Assembly: GCA_963970005.1 (NCBI GenBank)
Contig: CAXAMN010001214.1
Span: 417,201-481,200 of the forward strand
DNA from: Durusdinium trenchii
Taxonomy: Eukaryota > Sar > Dinophyceae > Suessiales > Symbiodiniaceae
Direction of reading: 5' to 3'
Length of the DNA stretch: 64,000 nt
Part shown: piece by piece, positions 24,483 to 35,452 of the stretch
How the letters are laid out: each line of letters opens with the position of its first letter
Numbering within the stretch: the stretch's first letter is position 1
Position numbers and translations under genes: made by a program
The notes under the pieces: generated by a model
What the model saw: only the letters and a program-made list of their open reading frames with translations
Databases searched by the model: none
What the model was told of the DNA's origin: nothing

Positions 24483-25965
24483 CTGGGCATCGGGTGCGAC
24501 CCGACCCCGGGCCTTTATGGGGTATTCACCTGTTTCCGAGTCGAAGCATGTGTGTTGACTTCAGTCGCACCCCAGGGAATGACCAGTTCATTGAACACGG
24601 TTTCATGTTCGATGGTCCACTTGGACCAGGTTAGTTGATTCCGTTGATTGCCATCTGATGGGGGCATGTTCCATGAACTGTTGGGCATTTTCAATCATGA
24701 ACTGTTGACGCTTTGAACATTGATGTTCATCGAACAGAACTCATCCCTGCATGGATGTTAGTTTATGATGTATATGTGTCATCTTGCTTGATCTTGCTTC
24801 ATACACCAAGACTCTGTGCATTGTGGGCAAGGAGGCCGAAGACACAGGTGATCGTGAAGATCCTCGGAGGAAACATGCAATTCGGGCACAATAGGCACAA
24901 AAACAATATACAACTGTAGAGAGGACTATTGACTTCTGCCATGCTGTTTTTATCTGCTTCAGCATATTAATGGAAACTATATCTTCACCAGTGACCTACC
25001 ACACGGTAGACCAGGAAGTCTTTGCAGAAACAACAACTGCCAACTTTGCTGATTGATGCCCTGCTCGGGGTCTGGTGTAAGTCATGCAGTTAGCAGTCAC
25101 AAGTCTTCCATGGTTGACATGGTTGACCACCCTGGGACGAAGACCAACATGTAATTACCTAGAACCTGATTGACCCCTGTTTTGGAGCCAAAACATGGTC
25201 TTTTCCTATCAAAACAGAGGTCATGTCTGGGTTCTAGGTAGAACACTGGGACCGGACACCGATCCGCTTCGCTCACGCCCCGTGTTGCTCCACCCGATCC
25301 AGCTCACGTCCGTCACGACGTGTCGCGGCTGTTGATCCGGGTACGTCCACCGTTTGGACGTGTCGCCACCGTTCTGCACAGCCATTGTTACAAGTCAGCA
25401 AGACAAGACGGGTTCATCCGGCCAGGAAGTTCTCGAACCGAAAACGTGGAGGGCAGAGACCAAGCTAGCCTTTGTAGTAAACAATGGAAAGTGGAAACTC
25501 CCACAATATCCCACAGTTTGTGGTTCAAACAGCACCACATATCACAACATATAGCTTTATATGCATATATATATATATGTTCAAACAGCACCACATAGCT
25601 ATGACAACCAATTATCGTGTCAACTACTATGATGACATCGTCATGAAAACAATGGCGCAGGGCGCCCGCGATGAGTGGAGTTGTTTTTTGATATACAGCA
25701 GTAGAAGAAATGAATTTGTGATGGCAAGCAGGTTCCTGTCAAACTGACAGAATGTTGTTGTTGTGAATAACGACTATATGTGATTGCTGGAACCTTTGTT
25801 GTGGACTTTCTTGATGGTGACAACACCGTAATAACCTTGTGACCTTGTACCAACTGGCGATGATAGCAATCATGACGATATGACGATGACCCCCTCCCAC
25901 CGAAACAAACAAAACAACGAATCTGCCTGACTTGCCTCGCCTCATTAGCAGGAAGATGCAAGAAG

Positions 25966-26035
25966 CTACTAGTAGCTCCTGGCATTGCAAAGGCATTACT
26001 ACTAGGAACTAGAAGCTACGCTACTAGGAACAAGG
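25966..26035. repeat. GCTACTAGTAGC palindrome repeat
   Basis: AGAAGCTACTAGTAGCTCCT, GGCATTACTACTAGGAACTA and AGCTACGCTACTAGGAAC. Confidence 0.55.
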
Positions 26036-26606
26036 ACATCCTCGCAGCAACTCGGCCTCGCCCACCCAACAACGCCACCCGGTGCAAAGGTGCATCGTCG
26101 CCTTGGAGGACGTTGTATGCCCAGGCAGCAGCACCACTGGCATGAGCGCCAAGCCTGGGCCCAGCTCCCGGTGCGAAGGTCCAGCTCCAAACATGAGGTG
26201 TTTTGCAGCCTCATGAGGTGTTTTGATCATCAAATTAAGGCCGTATAACACAACCAAACAACATGGGGTGGCAAGCAGCCCGGCTGCTTGCCAGTACCTT
26301 GGGAGATACGACAGGTGAACCTGCCAGGTCTCCAAAATGGAGAGTTCTTCGGCCCTGTTGGAGGTCCGGTCTTACCCATGCGGTTCTGGCAGGCACAAAC
26401 ATCGAGTGGCCAAACGGCAGTTGCTTATTGGACAGATTAAACATCGTTGCTTTCACAACAATTGCGCTCTCGCACCTTTTGGTGGCTGGAAAGAAGCACG
26501 TCGCTGCTTCTGCAAATCCCCGTCCCAACTGATCGAACCATCGATGGAAAGGTGCGGTGCGCTATTGTATGATTTGATCTTCCCCGACCTAAACAAAACA
26601 CTCCAT

Positions 26607-26702
26607 GATGTCCCTTTGGGGAAAAAGGAGGGGTCGATTTGGTACCAAATTAAATGCAGTGGTTGTTCACTCGGGGAGTACCCCCTCTATCAACCAACCA
26701 AC
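26607..26702. repeat. Dispersed repeat F3 (GATTTGGTACCA ... CTATCAACCAACC)
   Basis: Contains GGAGGGGTCGATTTGGTACC and GGGGAGTACCCCCTCTATCA. Similar sequence occurs at 19213-19310 and 41075-41160. The ends can pair (GAGGGG / CCCCCTC). Confidence 0.6.
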
Positions 26703-26813
26703 CAACATCTAAAAGGCCATCCATCCATGGAATTCCATTGTTTCGCACATGAGTGATAACGGGTTGACAGTAAGAGAGGTCCAACGACCAAACATGGGAC
26801 ATACAATGGACAC

Positions 26814-26832
26814 TGCATATATATATATATAT
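26814..26832 (+). repeat. AT dinucleotide microsatellite
   Basis: GCATATATATATATATATGC. Similar short AT runs occur at 2362-2380, 8328-8342 and 25562-25578. Confidence 0.85.
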
Positions 26833-27171
26833 GCTCTTTGTTGTCGACCGGTCGCCTTTATGGATCGACACTCCCGTTCACGGCCGGGCGAGTAGTCGTC
26901 CAAGTTCACCCACGGAGTCTCCCGAAATCCTCCAAATAGATGGCACAGATGGTGCCACCATGTGCCACCCAGAACCCAACATGAATTGGGGTGCCACCCC
27001 ACCAGGAACTGTGGTTCTGACCTTCTAGAGGGGGCATTCATGTGTATTCGCTGTGTAGCAAAATCGAGTTGTAGACAATGTCTAACATGGGACTTGAAAA
27101 ATCAGTTTTCATGTGTTTTCCATCGTTTATCATCGTTTATCTTTTTTGTCTTCAAATGTTTTCCAAGAAAC

Positions 27172-27240
27172 CGCCCAGAATCCCGGCGATGGCTGTGGCC
27201 CAAACTACCCTTGTTTCGCCACAGACTTCGCATTTCTTGC
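27172..27240 (-). CDS. Gene A exon 17: CEVC motif and entry into the membrane
   Basis: CTGCAGCCCAG acceptor, 69 bp, phase 1 to 1. It reads KKCEVCGETRVVWATAIAGI. The last cysteine pair of the ectodomain is followed at once by a hydrophobic run, matching the first membrane helix of the family. The donor is GTTTCTTG. The next exon (phase 1 to 2) was not found. A candidate with a GTAAGACC donor (about 26380-26475, AIVVKATMFNLSNKQLPF) has the wrong end phase. Confidence 0.7.
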
Positions 27241-27605
27241 CTGGGCTGCAGCGAGAGGAACTGCACTCCCACACGGCGAGGTCCAGCACAGGTAAAACAA
27301 ACACATCAACCAACATGCAATGACTGACCCAAGTAGACCATGCACAACACCCCTGAGGTGAGGTGATATTGACCTGATGAAACCAGACTATGAGGAACCC
27401 GACCCAATTCCGACATGAGATGAGCAAGTGATGGTTGAGAGTAGGCACATTCGTTACCCAAAGGCACAGGTGGCTTCTCGAGACCCCATAAGACCTCCAT
27501 CTGTCAGAGTTCCATCTGCTGTGGGTGATCCACTCCTTCGCCCTCTTGTCCCACCCTTCTCACCTTCCCAGAATCGACCGACCTTCTTGCCCTCGCCCAA
27601 GTCAC

Positions 27606-27750
27606 CTGTCCACCTGAAATCTGCCATGCACTCACCACACGCGAAGCCCACTCGACCACCAGCACAAGTTCCAGGTGCCCCACCTGGGCAGTGCTCCACT
27701 TTTCCACAGCGGAAGATCTTCAAGGGCTGCGTCTTCGTGCAATGAAAGCC
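27606..27750 (-). CDS. Gene A exon 16: IFRC ... CPGGAPGTCAGGRVGFACGEC block
   Basis: TTGCTCGAG acceptor, 48 codons plus one base. It reads GFHCTKTQPLKIFRCGKVEH, CPGGAPGTCAGGRVGFACGE and CMADFRWT. CPGG.PGTCA...G.ACG.C is a hallmark of the juxtamembrane region of this family. I end it at ACAG|GTGACT. An alternative strong donor, GTGAGTGC, lies 30 bases earlier in the same phase but would lose the second Cys pair. Confidence 0.8.
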
Positions 27751-28094
27751 CTCGAGCAACGCCTCGGTGCACGGGACCGAAGGGTCGGTTTATGGGACAT
27801 GAGCCAATGAAGTACTGGATAGGTGTTATGCGGTGATCTACTTAGAACTACAGGTCGCACTGAAACAAGTCGAGCACCCCTTGCGCTGGATGTACAAAGC
27901 AAAAGCAAAACCACGGTCCCTTTGTCTCACTCTACATGTCACGTGCGGGCTCCAAACATAGCATACCGCCATGCATACACCCCACTGATCCCCAGTCACC
28001 CCGGTGACCGCCCAACACGGAACACCGGCGGCGACCGACCGCCTCGCAGCGACCGCGACCGCTCCGCGGGCGCGTGGCTCGTAGCCCAAGAGAC

Positions 28095-28220
28095 TGGAAC
28101 GAAGTCGCTGCCCAGGTCCACGCCCTCCGAGGCCGACGTCGCCACGCCGTCCAGGAAGCTTTGAGTCCGAGACATCACTGGGCAGTGCAAGCCATCAGGA
28201 CAGCTGTGGCAGACCAAGTC
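28095..28220 (-). CDS. Gene A exon 15: VCHSCPDGLHCPV module
   Basis: GGCTGCTGAG acceptor, 42 codons, phase 0, donor GTCTCTTG after CCA. It reads DLVCHSCPDGLHCPVMSRTQ and ends GVDLGSDFVP. The family has 'C..CP.GL.CP.G' here, before the block ending '..RC...CPGG'. The frame remains open into a CpG-dense tract (28010-28094) that I take as intron, because DFVP joins naturally to GFHC of exon 16. Confidence 0.7.
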
Positions 28221-28764
28221 CTCAGCAGCCGGCAGACAGCAAAAGGTTCGTGACAGAACAAGGAGACGTGTCATATAATAAGAAGAAGCACAACTTTAAA
28301 AGGATGGGATCAAAACCATGCCCACCCAGTGCACAAGTAGGCTGACATCTCTCCAAGGTTGTTCAGTTTCGGTGAATCTTCACAGGTGTTTCAGACCAAC
28401 ATCAGGTAGTAAAAAGGTGATATGGCCCTTGTGCAACGTATATCCAAATAATATTGACCCAGCCTGGGCCTGACCCATTGAACCCGAATCCCACCGCTTC
28501 CGAAAATATATTCGGTACACGTTCTCCTTTTCGCTGAGGTTCCTCTTCCGGCGAGGAGACATCGATCTGGCCTTTCTGACACCCACAATCCAAGAAGGAG
28601 ACCTTGATTTGCTTAAGGCTTAAGGAACTGGGAAAGAATAGAGCATATGCAAGCTGGATTTATGGAGGAAATCAAAAAACAAAATACTTCCCCAAAGGGG
28701 ATTTATGGTGAACACTATCGGCAGCATCATCTTCTTCAAAGGCGTGGATTCTATAGGGGAAATA

Positions 28765-28876
28765 TACCAGGACCCTCCTGTCGGGGTGTCCTGGCTGGAC
28801 TACCCCACACTACCGGCCGTTCGGCTTCCAAACAGCGTTCGGCTTCCAAACAGGGCACCCCGACTGGAGGGTCCTA
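28765..28876. mobile_element. MITE-like element with TACCAGGACC termini
   Basis: TACCAGGACCCTCCTGTCGG at the left and CCCCGACTGGAGGGTCCTA at the right. The interior contains a direct duplication CGTTCGGCTTCCAAACAG. It lies in a gene A intron (between exons 14 and 15). Confidence 0.65.
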
Positions 28877-28924
28877 GAACAACGGATCCAATCCGTCAAA
28901 CCAGGCAACAGATCCAATCCGCAC

Positions 28925-28975
28925 CGTGGTCGAATCATTGGGACAAGCCTTGCATGAAGCTTGTCCACGAGCATC
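28925..28975 (-). CDS. Gene A exon 14: DARGQASCKACPNDSTT
   Basis: GTGCCCAG acceptor and 17 codons, phase 0, donor GTGCGGAT. Joined to exon 13 it gives ...CGLSHYQ-DARGQASCKACP, completing a GCC2/GCC3 repeat with 'GQ.SCK.CP..STT', a standard ending in this family. The 256-bp intron between 13 and 14 is CpG-dense throughout. Confidence 0.75.
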
Positions 28976-29231
28976 CTGGGCACCCAACGACGACCGCTCC
29001 GCGCTCGACCGCTCGAACGGTGGAGTGGCTTCGGCGGAAGCCTTCGCAGTCGATCTGTTTTTGATACGGAAAGACCCGCCCTACGCCGCGGGTCCTAAAC
29101 CGCAGCTCTCCGCGGTCTGTCCCGAGTCGTCGACTTGGCCTTCGAGGTCCCTATTCCACCGCCTCTCGGGCTCTCGGTGAATGGTTTTTGACGCGGTCCG
29201 GAATGAAGAGACATGACGAAAACCGAGCATC

Positions 29232-29354
29232 CTGGTAGTGACTGAGGCCACAAGGCTTGCAGGTCCGACTTCCCAGTTGATCTTGGTATTTACCTTCATG
29301 GCATTCTTCGCAGGACAAGGATGCACCAGATGGCTGGCTGTAGCCCTGCGGGCA
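29232..29354 (-). CDS. Gene A exon 13: GCC2/GCC3 cysteine-rich module
   Basis: TTTGTGTGCAG acceptor, 41 codons, phase 0. It reads CPQGYSQPSGASLSCEECHE and then GKYQDQLGSRTCKPCGLSHY. The pattern C..CHEGKYQ...GS.TCKPCG.. is a clear ephrin-receptor-like module with paired cysteines. The exon ends at CAG before GATGCTCG (a G|GA donor). Exon 14 resumes with GATGCTCG, so both ends of the intron carry the same 11-bp word CAGGATGCTCG. Confidence 0.8.
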
Positions 29355-29554
29355 CTGCACACAAATGTACGTCACCTGGGCGAGGCACGTTCAAACACCC
29401 CAGTGCCTGATGGTACAAATTGCTTCGCTATCAAAGCAAAAAGACCTCAAGACCAAACCACCTAGAAAGAATACAGCTTCGAAATTGTGTCACAAAACAT
29501 GAAGCGCCCCAAAGTCAAACATCCAAACATCCAAGTGACCCCCACATCGTCCAC

Positions 29555-29701
29555 AAGCTTCGAAGAGAAAGTTCCGGACGGGCAAGCTTGGCACTTCTTG
29601 CCAACAGGTTCCTTCCGGTCGTGAACGTAGACCTGCTCCACGAGGTCATACAGACCGAAGCCTGGATTTGAGCCGTGAACCCCAGCCGGATGAGGTTCCA
29701 A
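29555..29701 (-). CDS. Gene A exon 12: first ephrin-receptor-like cysteine-rich module
   Basis: GAGCAG acceptor, 49 codons, phase 0 at both ends, donor GTGGACG. It reads GSNPGFGLYDLVEQVYVHDR and KKCQACPSGTFSSKL. The CxxCPxGTFS pattern is typical of GCC2/GCC3 (ephrin-receptor-like) modules, and NPGFGLYD matches the family's entry to this region. A short open segment just upstream (about 29708-29770) resembles the family in another frame but is not needed to join exon 11. Confidence 0.7.
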
Positions 29702-29787
29702 CTGCTCAGCCGTGGAGGTTGCCAGTTAACATAAACTTCTCTGTTGGGTGGCAGCTGTTGAATCCGATCTGATCTGCAACCCAGGTG

Positions 29788-29850
29788 CGATGGCCTCCAC
29801 CTACTAGAGATGGCCTCCACCTAATAGCGATGGCCACCTAATAGCGTCTG
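29788..29850 (+). repeat. GATGGCCTCCACCTACT short tandem motif
   Basis: GCGATGGCCTCCACCTACTA, GAGATGGCCTCCACCTAATA and GCGATGGCCACCTAATAGCG: three units of about 20 bp. Confidence 0.7.
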
Positions 29851-30905
29851 GTAAAGCAATCCAAAAGATGCAAAGTGCCACTGGGTTTTGCCAGATCTGG
29901 ACGTGCTCTGTTCTTTTCCCAAGCACTCGACGCACCAGGCAGGTGACCAGGTGTCGGGTGCTCTGCCACCAGCAAGGAGCGAAGGTGCGGATCATCCGTT
30001 CGGCACCAATAGATTCAGTTTAGACTCTTCTGCACGATATCAAGCACTATTCAATGTTTCTGAAGGCTGCTAGACCCGACAATGGACCAGGCTGTGTATT
30101 CTAGTACCTCTAGCTCCTGCACTTCATTTCAATTGTTTGATACACGCATCTATAATTTATTAATTTTAATAGACAGTTATAAAATTCAGAGCACTTCGCC
30201 TGCTTTGCCCCTATCTGCTGCTGCTTCCATCTGCTTCATCCTCCCGCCCAATCTGGCCCTCCCTCGCTTGATCCAAGAGGCCCGGAAAACACTCCGTCTC
30301 ATCTGGAAGCCAACTCTTCCAAATCTTCCTGACACATCAACTGAAAGAAGCAAGATCACCAAGAGGAAAACACAAAAGAAGAACGGCTGTGCTACTCATG
30401 TTGGATTAGTTGTGAGCTTCTTGTTGTTTTTCCCTGCCGTAGGTGGCCTGATTCTTCATCTTTCCACTTGTTTTCCTAGTACATGTCACATGCCCTATAT
30501 GAGCAGCGGCATATACTCGTATTAAAACTCAAATACACTATCTATAATGTGGGGGGCCTATCTTGTCAGTTAATACTCAAGTAGTAGGAGGTATTAGGAG
30601 GTCATGTGACAGTATCTCGTTCAGATTACTTTAGTGTCATAAAAAAAAGTATCTCAGGGGTCCTTTTCATCGTGGTTGGATCTTTGTGTTGACTGACACC
30701 AACAAGAGCAACAAGGAATAAATAGACAAGTACACAGGAATAATCATGTTTCTTTTCCATGCAGATCTCCTACGAAACCATGGTGGTGTAATTACCCACA
30801 AACAGGCATGGAATGCGCTTCTTGCCCGCCACATTCCCATCCCATCTCCCATCTGATCCCATCTGATCCCATCTGAGCATCTCGTTTGCTCGTAGCCACT
30901 TGCAG

Positions 30906-31053
30906 GTCTCAGCCTCCACTCCTTCCTGCGATGGAACCGTCCGACCGGTGCTCGTTCGCCAAGCTGGACGGCGATGGCGAGGGTCTGGAGGTGGAGGTGA
31001 TCGACCCGGAGTCTCTACTGCAAGAGACTTACACTCCCTGGGTCCCTAACATG
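30906..31053 (+). CDS. Candidate plus-strand exon nested in a gene A intron
   Basis: CACTTGCAG acceptor, 49 codons, donor ATG|GTGACG, phase 0. An internal ATG at 30931 gives MEPSDRCSFAKLDGDGEGLE and VEVIDPESLLQETYTPW. Strong G/C third-base bias. It lies between gene A exons 11 and 12 on the opposite strand and joins in frame to the exon at 31184. No family recognised; the DGDGEG run is not a full EF-hand. Confidence 0.5.
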
Positions 31054-31183
31054 GTGACGTGATGTTACGTGGAGGTTCTGGCCCCGAGTTCGGAAGACCA
31101 TGGAAATCCACGAACCAAACAGGTGGTGCCATCCACGTAACCATGCTCGTACCTTTTGAGACTGATCATGCTGCGGGCTGCAG

Positions 31184-31252
31184 GTGAATGACTTGGACAC
31201 CGAAACCACGGAGCGTCCTTGGGGCATCCGCTTGAATGACCTACAGGAACAG
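31184..31252 (+). CDS. Candidate plus-strand exon: VNDLDTETTERPWGIRLNDL
   Basis: CTGCGGGCTGCAG acceptor, 23 codons, phase 0, donor CAG|GTCAAGC. It reads VNDLDTETTERPWGIRLNDL then QEQ. Joins the exon ending at 31053 in phase 0. Together the two make 72 residues of coherent coding sequence opposite to gene A. Function unknown. Confidence 0.5.
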
Positions 31253-31978
31253 GTCAAGCATGCATGTTGACACCAGGCTCTCTGAGATAGGGCACTCTGA
31301 GATCGTTTGCCAGTCTCTGCTCCCGACATCTTGTTGTGTTTGGCCTGTTTGGGGGATTTCGGATATTTCATGATCTTTCGGCATTTCTGAGATCGTTCGA
31401 CAGACCTCAGGGTCCGCAAACAGTTGTACATCTCACATCTCACACAGAAGGCTTTCATCCTTGAACATGGATTCACAACTTCAACATTGATGCAGTATGT
31501 TGCACAGGACTTGTGTACTGGCTTGTGTCCATTTTGGCTTTAAAACATCAACTTAAAGCCAAACATCAACCCTGTGAGGAGCTCTATCTCTTGCTGGAGG
31601 TCTGACAAAACCCCTGTTTCACGAGTGCTTGAAGTGGTTACGAACAGCCAACAGAGTAGTCCGTAGTACGCCGTAGTCCGAGTCATTATGATCCACTTCC
31701 AAAGAACCTTCTAAAGTGGCAACTTCCTGTCCGGAATCTTTGGAGTGCAAACTGTTGCCATGTGCTGGTAGCCAGCTGGCAACTCAGAAAAAACAAATAT
31801 ATGCATATAGTATCATATAGTCAAATATCCAGCAGAAAGATGCCTTGACCCAGAACTGCTTGGCCCTGGCAGTGGCCCACATGTACCCCAGTCACTTTAC
31901 TGGCCGAGGAAGCATCGGCAGTGCCCGGTCGGAACACGGAGTGAAGACCTCAAAGCTGTACAGAGAGGGAGGACAGAC

Positions 31979-32072
31979 CCTGGAAAACCATGACCAGTCG
32001 AACGAAGGTCTGTCCTCAGAGTTCATCGTCTCCCGCATGATCTCATTCACTGAGGCCATTTCAATCCGGAAC
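31979..32072 (-). CDS. Gene A exon 11: EMASVNEIMRETM helix
   Basis: TTGCTGAG acceptor, 94 bp, phase 2 to phase 0. It reads FRIEMASVNEIMRETMNSED and RPSFDWSWFSR. The donor is GTCTGTCC after AGG; an alternative GTCATGG lies 14 bases earlier. In the family this amphipathic stretch precedes the first cysteine-rich module. Confidence 0.6.
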
Positions 32073-33287
32073 CTCAGCAAACGTCGACCTTTTAACCTCT
32101 CAAAAAAACGAACAGTTCTGAGTGTTGAAGCGACAAACGGGTTGCTCAATGAAGACTGAAGCTATATTTACAAGCGCCAAATGATATCTATACACGATGT
32201 AACACCTAGGCAGCAAGGAGTGCCCACATTTCTTTCAAATCTCATCAACTCACATGTTCGCACACCGGCATATCTCCTGATTTGGTGACTTTGAGAGGCT
32301 TCTTTGTTTGGCGGGATTCCTGCACGCGCCCATGTGGTGTCCAAATTAATCCAAACATGTTTGAACTGTTACGAACTAATGTCTACCTACGCCTACGTGG
32401 AAGGCCGAAACAACTCAGGCAAATGTGCCTTTCCCACAGCACTCAGAGTTGGCTTGTGAACTGGAACATGTAGTTAAAAACACATCTTCACCGCGTCCAA
32501 CAACTGCCAAACATCAGGTTAACAAACTGGCTCACACGAAGGATTCGTTGGACTAGTGAGTTTCAGGTTCCAACGTAGGGTCTCACACGGATTGATTTAT
32601 TGATCTGTCATTGCATCAATCTGCATCTTTCCATGCAGGAGATACCCTGGTCTGAGAATCATCTCAAACCTATATAGGTGTCCTACTAGGTGTCCTACAA
32701 CTCTTCCGTTCTCACAACCTTTCTTCACACCGGCAGGTTCCGGGGCCCAGGTCAGGGGTGCCAGGATGCCAGTTTTGGGGTGGGAGGGTCTTTCAGAAAA
32801 GGGTCTTTCAGAAATGCACTCCTCTTTCAATCATGGGCCAACGTGGCACCTCTACCCAAGGCTTTCCTGGGCCATGCACATCCACTCCCGGATCCACTGG
32901 CAACCTCTTGTAACTGTGAAGTGCTAGGAAGGTCCAAAAGTACCGAACCTGAGATGAAGGGTACGACTGGATCCCCACTGGGCCCATGGATTTCAGTCGA
33001 CATGCGCATCCTTAGGAGGTTGGAAGCCAGCGCTAGTAGGTTGCGTAGGCATGCGCATCCCGTTGACCGGCGCGAGTCTTCGAACCGCAACCGGTGATCA
33101 GGCAGGATCGGGGAACTGCAGACGTCCGGAATCCGCAGATCGAAGCAAGAAGTGTGCGATATACCCACAATCTTGACCGAAAACATCATTTGCTTCATGC
33201 GTCAAAGGTCATAGATGCGCGAAGAAAATCAATAGCTTTCCACACTCCTACACGGTCCGGAAGTGATTCTCAAAATGGCCAAGCAAC

Positions 33288-33343
33288 TTTTGGATGAAGG
33301 CTTCAACATTGGGTGCCAACATGCTCAAATCTTGGCTGACCAC
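33288..33343 (-). CDS. Gene A exon 10: SQDLSMLAPNVEAF segment
   Basis: TGTGGCAG acceptor, 18 codons plus two bases, donor GTTGCTTG after CAAAA. It reads VVSQDLSMLAPNVEAFIQ. In the family a 'SxDLxxLAPxVxxF' helix follows the PDPTF block. Splicing here makes AA+G = Lys and runs into FRIEMASVNEIM of the next exon, which supports this boundary. Confidence 0.7.
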
Positions 33344-33772
33344 CTGCCACAGTCGAGAGCTTGAAAACGTGATCTGTAAACCTGCATGACACCACATGTC
33401 ATGTTTCTTCTTTGAAACCCAGCAAAACCAACAAAAACAGCCTCAAAACATCCAAGAGCAACATTTAAAGAACATGTAACATGCTTGATGATTTCTTCTG
33501 ATTCAGGATGGACAATGGGATCGAGGCATCAGAACATGGCCTCTGGAAAGGGCTCCCAATTCTGTATAGTGGAAATGGGAAGGAGGATGAAGGAGGAGAC
33601 ATCCATATCAAAGAGACATCATCCCCCTTCGAATTCGCACTCGGACTGTCAATTCTTTAGGAACCCCCAGGTTCAGGGTCCAGAAGTGGCACAGGGATCA
33701 AGAGACCACACTCACAAACCACCTCTTAGGCGTAGCGCGGCAAGCGGAAGCAGCACGAGTTCGCGTCCTCGC

Positions 33773-33916
33773 CTTGTCGATGGGAATGTCAGGCGATGAG
33801 ACCCGTCGATCACCGGCAAACCACTTGAGGCGGTCAAAGGGAGGGAACATCACCTCTTCTGGCACAAGCTCCAAGAAGGTCGGATCGGGAACCCACCAAT
33901 AGAAGAGGCTCTTGAA
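33773..33916 (-). CDS. Gene A exon 9: FKSLFYWWVPDPTF block
   Basis: CAG acceptor, exactly 48 codons, phase 0 at both ends. It reads FKSLFYWWVPDPTFLELVPE and then FPPFDRLKWFAGDRRVSSPD. This is the most distinctive block of the family, linking the binding domain to the cysteine-rich modules. The exon ends at GACAAG before GCGAGGAC, a GC donor. The frame stays open past it for some 30 codons, but the next exon joins only if splicing happens here. Confidence 0.85.
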
Positions 33917-34171
33917 CTGCCTCTGTTGCTGCACTGCTGCATGTGTCTGTGTGTTCGATCCTATGTTTCATGCGGCGAACGAGAAAGCAAAGACGACATG
34001 AGTTTGGCGCAGAGGCGGCACTTTTTCGGTTCCATCTGTGAGAACTGGTGGGAGTTTGGCTCCGGATTTTGTCTGTCTTACACTCGCAAAGCAAGCTGCG
34101 AAACAAAAGGACAAAATGGAGTAGCTGTGAATCATCCTTGCACTTCACCATAATGCACACATCAAATCCAC

Positions 34172-34334
34172 TGGTTTTGCTGCAAGTTGCAACGGCAGCA
34201 ATTGGTAATCTGTCCAGCTGGCTGCCACAGCAATAGCCATAGGCATATTCCAACTCGTCGATTTTTGAAGATAGCCTTCAATATCCCAACCATCGCCGCC
34301 CGTAAAGAAGGGAATTCAACGATCATGTTGTGCC
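34172..34334 (-). CDS. Gene A exon 8: IPFFTGGDGWD segment, with an in-frame TGA
   Basis: TGCCTGCAG acceptor and a CCA|GTGGAT donor, 163 bp, phase 2 to phase 0. The frame gives IPFFTGGDGWDIEGYLQKST and SWNMPMAIAVAASWTDYQ, a clear family match directly before the WWVPDPTF exon. Five codons in, at 34316-34318, the codon just before IPFF is TGA, where I expect a cysteine codon (TGC or TGT). No AG lies between that TGA and IPFF, so a shorter exon does not remove it. This is either a disabling mutation or a sequence error. Confidence 0.7.
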
Positions 34335-35355
34335 CTGCAGGCAGGAGAGATCCAGAAGTGCCTCAGTTCAACAACCGGTCATGACTGGTGGATAAGACAT
34401 GATCAGATATGGAAAGGCTCTCAATGGCTCTTAGTCGATCCCAAGACTGTAATTACACATTTGGCTGTGGCTCGAAAACGGAATACCTTGCTTGACCTAC
34501 CTGGAAGGTCATTCGCTACATGGTGGACCACGGCTCCAGGTCTCCAGTTGGCTTGCCTTTCCACCCGCCAGTTTCGCGAACAGCCGCGCACCGCCTGTTC
34601 TGAACAGCGGCGTTCAGAAGGCCCCTTGCCCTACCGGTGGTTCACCCCCGCCCCTGCCATGGTGCTCATCCGGGCAATTACCGGCATATTGCTCTCCAGT
34701 GATCATCACACCATCCAAATCACCTGGTGATCACCGGTCGGTGACGGGGTTTTTCTGAAACGGTGATGGCTGGGCAGCTGGGTATAGCTGGGACGAAGGA
34801 ATTTGGTCGGCTGGGCATCTGAAGGTGGCTTGGTCTGCCCAAGCCTGGAGGCTTAGTGTGAGAGGAATGGAATCGCCGGTTGGGCTGGTCTCCCGGTTTG
34901 CATCGTCTCATTTTGGCACGCCGCTTGGGCAGAAATGGATGAGATGGCGGGGCCTAATAGCATATATATAAGGATGCTCAGGAAAGGGCGAGCTAGTATC
35001 TCGGTGTCTTTCTTTCAATGTCGAAGAATTAGACACGCATTTGCAGAAGGGAGAAGGTACTGGCTTTCATGCCGATGAACACATCACCTGGCAGGGCACA
35101 CCCTATGAAGCTAAAGGAGGAATCTTTTGGATGCAGGACAGCCAACATAGAATACTAAGCAGTCATAGGTCAGCTGGCCAGCAAGCAACCCAATCGAATT
35201 CAATGCATGGAGTATAACTGGGAAAACCACATGAAACAACCAATCATCCCAAATGAACAAAAACACATTGACTTAACATCAATACAATCTTTCACCAGCT
35301 ACGAAGCTTGGTGCGTTTTGCAAATTGCAAATACTGCAAAACTAAGTCTGCCCAC

Positions 35356-35452
35356 CTGTGATCTCCACATAGGTCTTCATGATCGCACTATCAGTCAAAC
35401 GAGTCTTGCTACATGGCTTGACGCGACCCTGTGCAATGGAGCTCATCCGATC
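35356..35452 (-). CDS. Gene A exon 6: VKPC ... IMKTYVEITG segment
   Basis: GTTGCCAG acceptor, 97 bp, phase 0 to phase 1, donor GTGGGCAG. It reads DRMSSIAQGRVKPCSKTR and SAIMKTYVEITG. The family has 'L.PC......M..Y..ITGD' at this point. Joining to exon 5 (…KQTSGR) keeps the frame. The next exon, expected to carry a cysteine and tryptophan-rich segment, was not identified. A possible piece lies near 34490-34600, where a GTAGGTC donor follows an open frame, but its phase does not fit exon 8. Confidence 0.75.

Noticed and set aside
29702..29770. Frameshift in gene A just upstream of exon 12 (segment NREVYVNW)
   Set aside because: Exon 11 joins exon 12 in phase without it; the short similarity may be chance or an alternative exon.
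31526..31546. Relic of the dinoflagellate spliced leader (CCATTTTGGCT)
   Set aside because: Only 11 matching bases, and the conserved 3' CAAG and upstream CCGTAG are absent.
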